DNA from: Lachnospiraceae bacterium
GTDB taxonomy: Bacteria > Bacillota > Clostridia > Lachnospirales > Anaerotignaceae
Assembly (NCBI GenBank): GCA_019422065.1
Contig: JAHZEA010000015.1
Location: 12,114-44,517 of the forward strand
Direction of reading: 5' to 3'
DNA: 32,404 nucleotides
Each line of letters begins with the position of its first letter. Position 1 is the stretch's first letter. A program made the translations under genes and the position numbers. Below are positions 31,163-32,404 of this stretch, piece by piece. The notes below the pieces were generated by a model, which saw only the letters and a program-made list of their open reading frames with translations, searched no databases and was not told the origin of the DNA.

Positions 31163-32404
31163 CAGATGTTCTAAAGAAATACCTACAGGCCATATTTGTT
31201 TTAACTGCGGCGCTGACAATTTATTGCTGCAAAAGGCAAGAACGGCATCATTAAGACAGTATAATAAAGGTGTGGCCTTTGCCAAAGAAGGAGATTACAG
31301 TGCGGCTGTTGAGGCTCTTAAAGAGTGTGTGCTCTTTGATAAGCATAACTTTGTGGCAAGAAACCTTCTTGGTATTGCTTATTTCCAAATAGGCCTTGTT
31401 ACAGAAGCCCTTAAGGAATGGATAATAAGCGCTTCTATAAAAAAAGAAAAAAATCCGGCACAAAGATATATTGATTCTTTGCAGAAAAACGCAAGACTTC
31501 TTGAAAAGTTAAGTGACGGAATTAATATGTATAATAATGCCCTTGAGCAGTTTAAACAGGGCAATAACGATTTAGCTGTAATTCAGTTAAAGAAAGCTGT
31601 TGATATAAATCCGTCTTTAGTAGAGGCTAACAACCTCCTAACGGCGTATTATTTAAGTGTGCATGATAAATCAAAAGCTAAAAAAACTATTTATAAAACA
31701 CTTAAAATAGATAAACGCAATCCTAAGGCGCTGGAATATTTAGCAGAGCTTACATCGTCAGAAAAAGCCGTTTCTGGCAAAGGCGCCTTATCAAGCAGTG
31801 ACAATGAAACAGAAGGCTATGTTGAAAGCGGTTATAACGAAAAATCTAATGGTATTTTTAAAAAATTAACATCAGCCTTTCGTACTGATTTTGCCCTTTT
31901 TGGAGCCGGAATTATACTGACTTCCGCTGTTTTTGTTACGCTTATTATGCCGAGCACAGTAAGCAGTGAGCAGTCTAAAATAGACGAAATGCAAAAGCGC
32001 ATAAGTGAGCTTGAAGATGAAAATATAAACGGTACATCGGCTTTTGCAGTTAAATACAATAACCTTGAAGAAGAATATAAGAAGCTTCAGGAGGAAAATA
32101 AGAAATATCAGGGCGAATACAGTGTAAAACAGCAGGAGCTTGATATACAAACAGCAGAGGCTTATATTGCTTCAGGTGAATTTGACAGTGCGGCGGAGCT
32201 GTTATATAACTTAAAAGCTGACCTTCTTACGGATGAGGATAAAATTAATGTTGAAAACCTTAGGGCCAAATGTTATCCTCAAGCCGGTGAGACTCTTTAT
32301 GATTCAGGAAGGGAGCTTTTTAACAGCGGTAATTTAGCAGAGGCTAAAGCAAGCTTAAACAAAGCTCTTGAAATGGCGCCTAATGAGAATTTCTCTGACA
32401 ACAT
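31152..32404 (+). CDS. Zinc-ribbon/TPR membrane protein, 3' end outside window
   Basis: 417 codons are visible with no stop. An N-terminal zinc ribbon has Cys3, Cys6, Cys16 and Cys19 (ICSRCSKEI, ICFNCGAD). A first TPR block (about 30-195) includes YNKGVAFAKEGDYSAAVEAL and AVIQLKKAVDINP. A linker, one membrane span (about 246-266), a coiled coil (about 275-325) and a second TPR block (LYDSGRELFNSGNLAEAKASL) running off the edge follow. This is a scaffold-like architecture with the first TPRs and zinc ribbon cytoplasmic and the second TPRs on the other side, if the span is as predicted. AAGGAG 9 nt upstream of the ATG. No specific function is known to me. Confidence 0.85.
   Translation, partial: MICSRCSKEIPTGHICFNCGADNLLLQKARTASLRQYNKGVAFAKEGDYSAAVEALKECVLFDKHNFVARNLLGIAYFQIGLVTEALKEWIISASIKKEKNPAQRYIDSLQKNARLLEKLSDGINMYNNALEQFKQGNNDLAVIQLKKAVDINPSLVEANNLLTAYYLSVHDKSKAKKTIYKTLKIDKRNPKALEYLAELTSSEKAVSGKGALSSSDNETEGYVESGYNEKSNGIFKKLTSAFRTDFALFGAGIILTSAVFVTLIMPSTVSSEQSKIDEMQKRISELEDENINGTSAFAVKYNNLEEEYKKLQEENKKYQGEYSVKQQELDIQTAEAYIASGEFDSAAELLYNLKADLLTDEDKINVENLRAKCYPQAGETLYDSGRELFNSGNLAEAKASLNKALEMAPNENFSDN

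Overview
The window is a dense, low-GC chromosomal stretch from a member of the Clostridia, most likely in or near Lachnospirales. The evidence is AT-rich spacers with strong AGGAGG-type ribosome binding sites, Clostridia-typical families (a CarD, PIN/TRAM, IspD run, a BofC-domain protein, a CD1871A-family CXXC peptide, DUF378, PrsW, a PurF-like protein without the catalytic cysteine), and a marked preference for ATA (Ile) and CTT (Leu) codons in most genes. A SpoVB/YtgP-type flippase and a BofC-domain protein suggest a spore-forming lineage. The species cannot be fixed from the sequence. No tRNA, rRNA, CRISPR array, transposase or phage gene was seen.

Layout. Positions 1-1000: tail of an upstream gene, a bidirectional terminator and a divergent degV gene. 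1147-4240: operon carD, yacL-like PIN/TRAM gene (apparently starting at a non-canonical AUU), ispD, rnhA. 4256-4655: monocistronic cold-shock gene with a perfect palindrome just upstream of its promoter. 4782-8422: typA/bipA and an oligosaccharide flippase, closed by a terminator. 8512-9093: BofC-domain protein. 9112-9243: a well-delimited candidate small RNA. 9302-12047: cytoplasmic GH13 glycosidase and an RluA-type pseudouridine synthase. 12113-14825: clpC on its own, without ctsR/mcsAB, behind a 200-nt structured leader.

15014-16437 is the most atypical part: on the minus strand, a processive GT2 glycosyltransferase (IcaA/PgaC/hyaluronan-synthase type) is translationally coupled (ATGA overlap) to an unannotated 52-residue single-span membrane peptide, followed by its own terminator. 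Its codon use differs from its neighbours, so it looks acquired.

16692-18248: AEC transporter and an unrecognised two-repeat beta protein. 18300-20088: a redox module made of a TlpA-like thioredoxin lipoprotein, a 49-residue CD1871A-family CXXC membrane peptide and a NapH-like polyferredoxin membrane protein. 20155-21749: M16 peptidase and DUF378 protein. 21863-24704: an aminotransferase homologue of the LL-diaminopimelate aminotransferase type that has lost the PLP lysine, then hflX. 24847-26407 (minus): PurF-like protein without the Cys nucleophile. 26668-29543: PrsW-like protease, a small acidic-tailed membrane protein, and a secreted LysM/cadherin-like/esterase protein. 29682-end: folC, a 57-residue unknown and a zinc-ribbon/TPR membrane protein running off the window.

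Most genes are housekeeping. The points most worth following are the GT2 plus mini-membrane-peptide islet, the TlpA/CD1871A/polyferredoxin module, two enzyme-fold proteins missing their defining catalytic residue, the AUU start, and the orphan small RNA.
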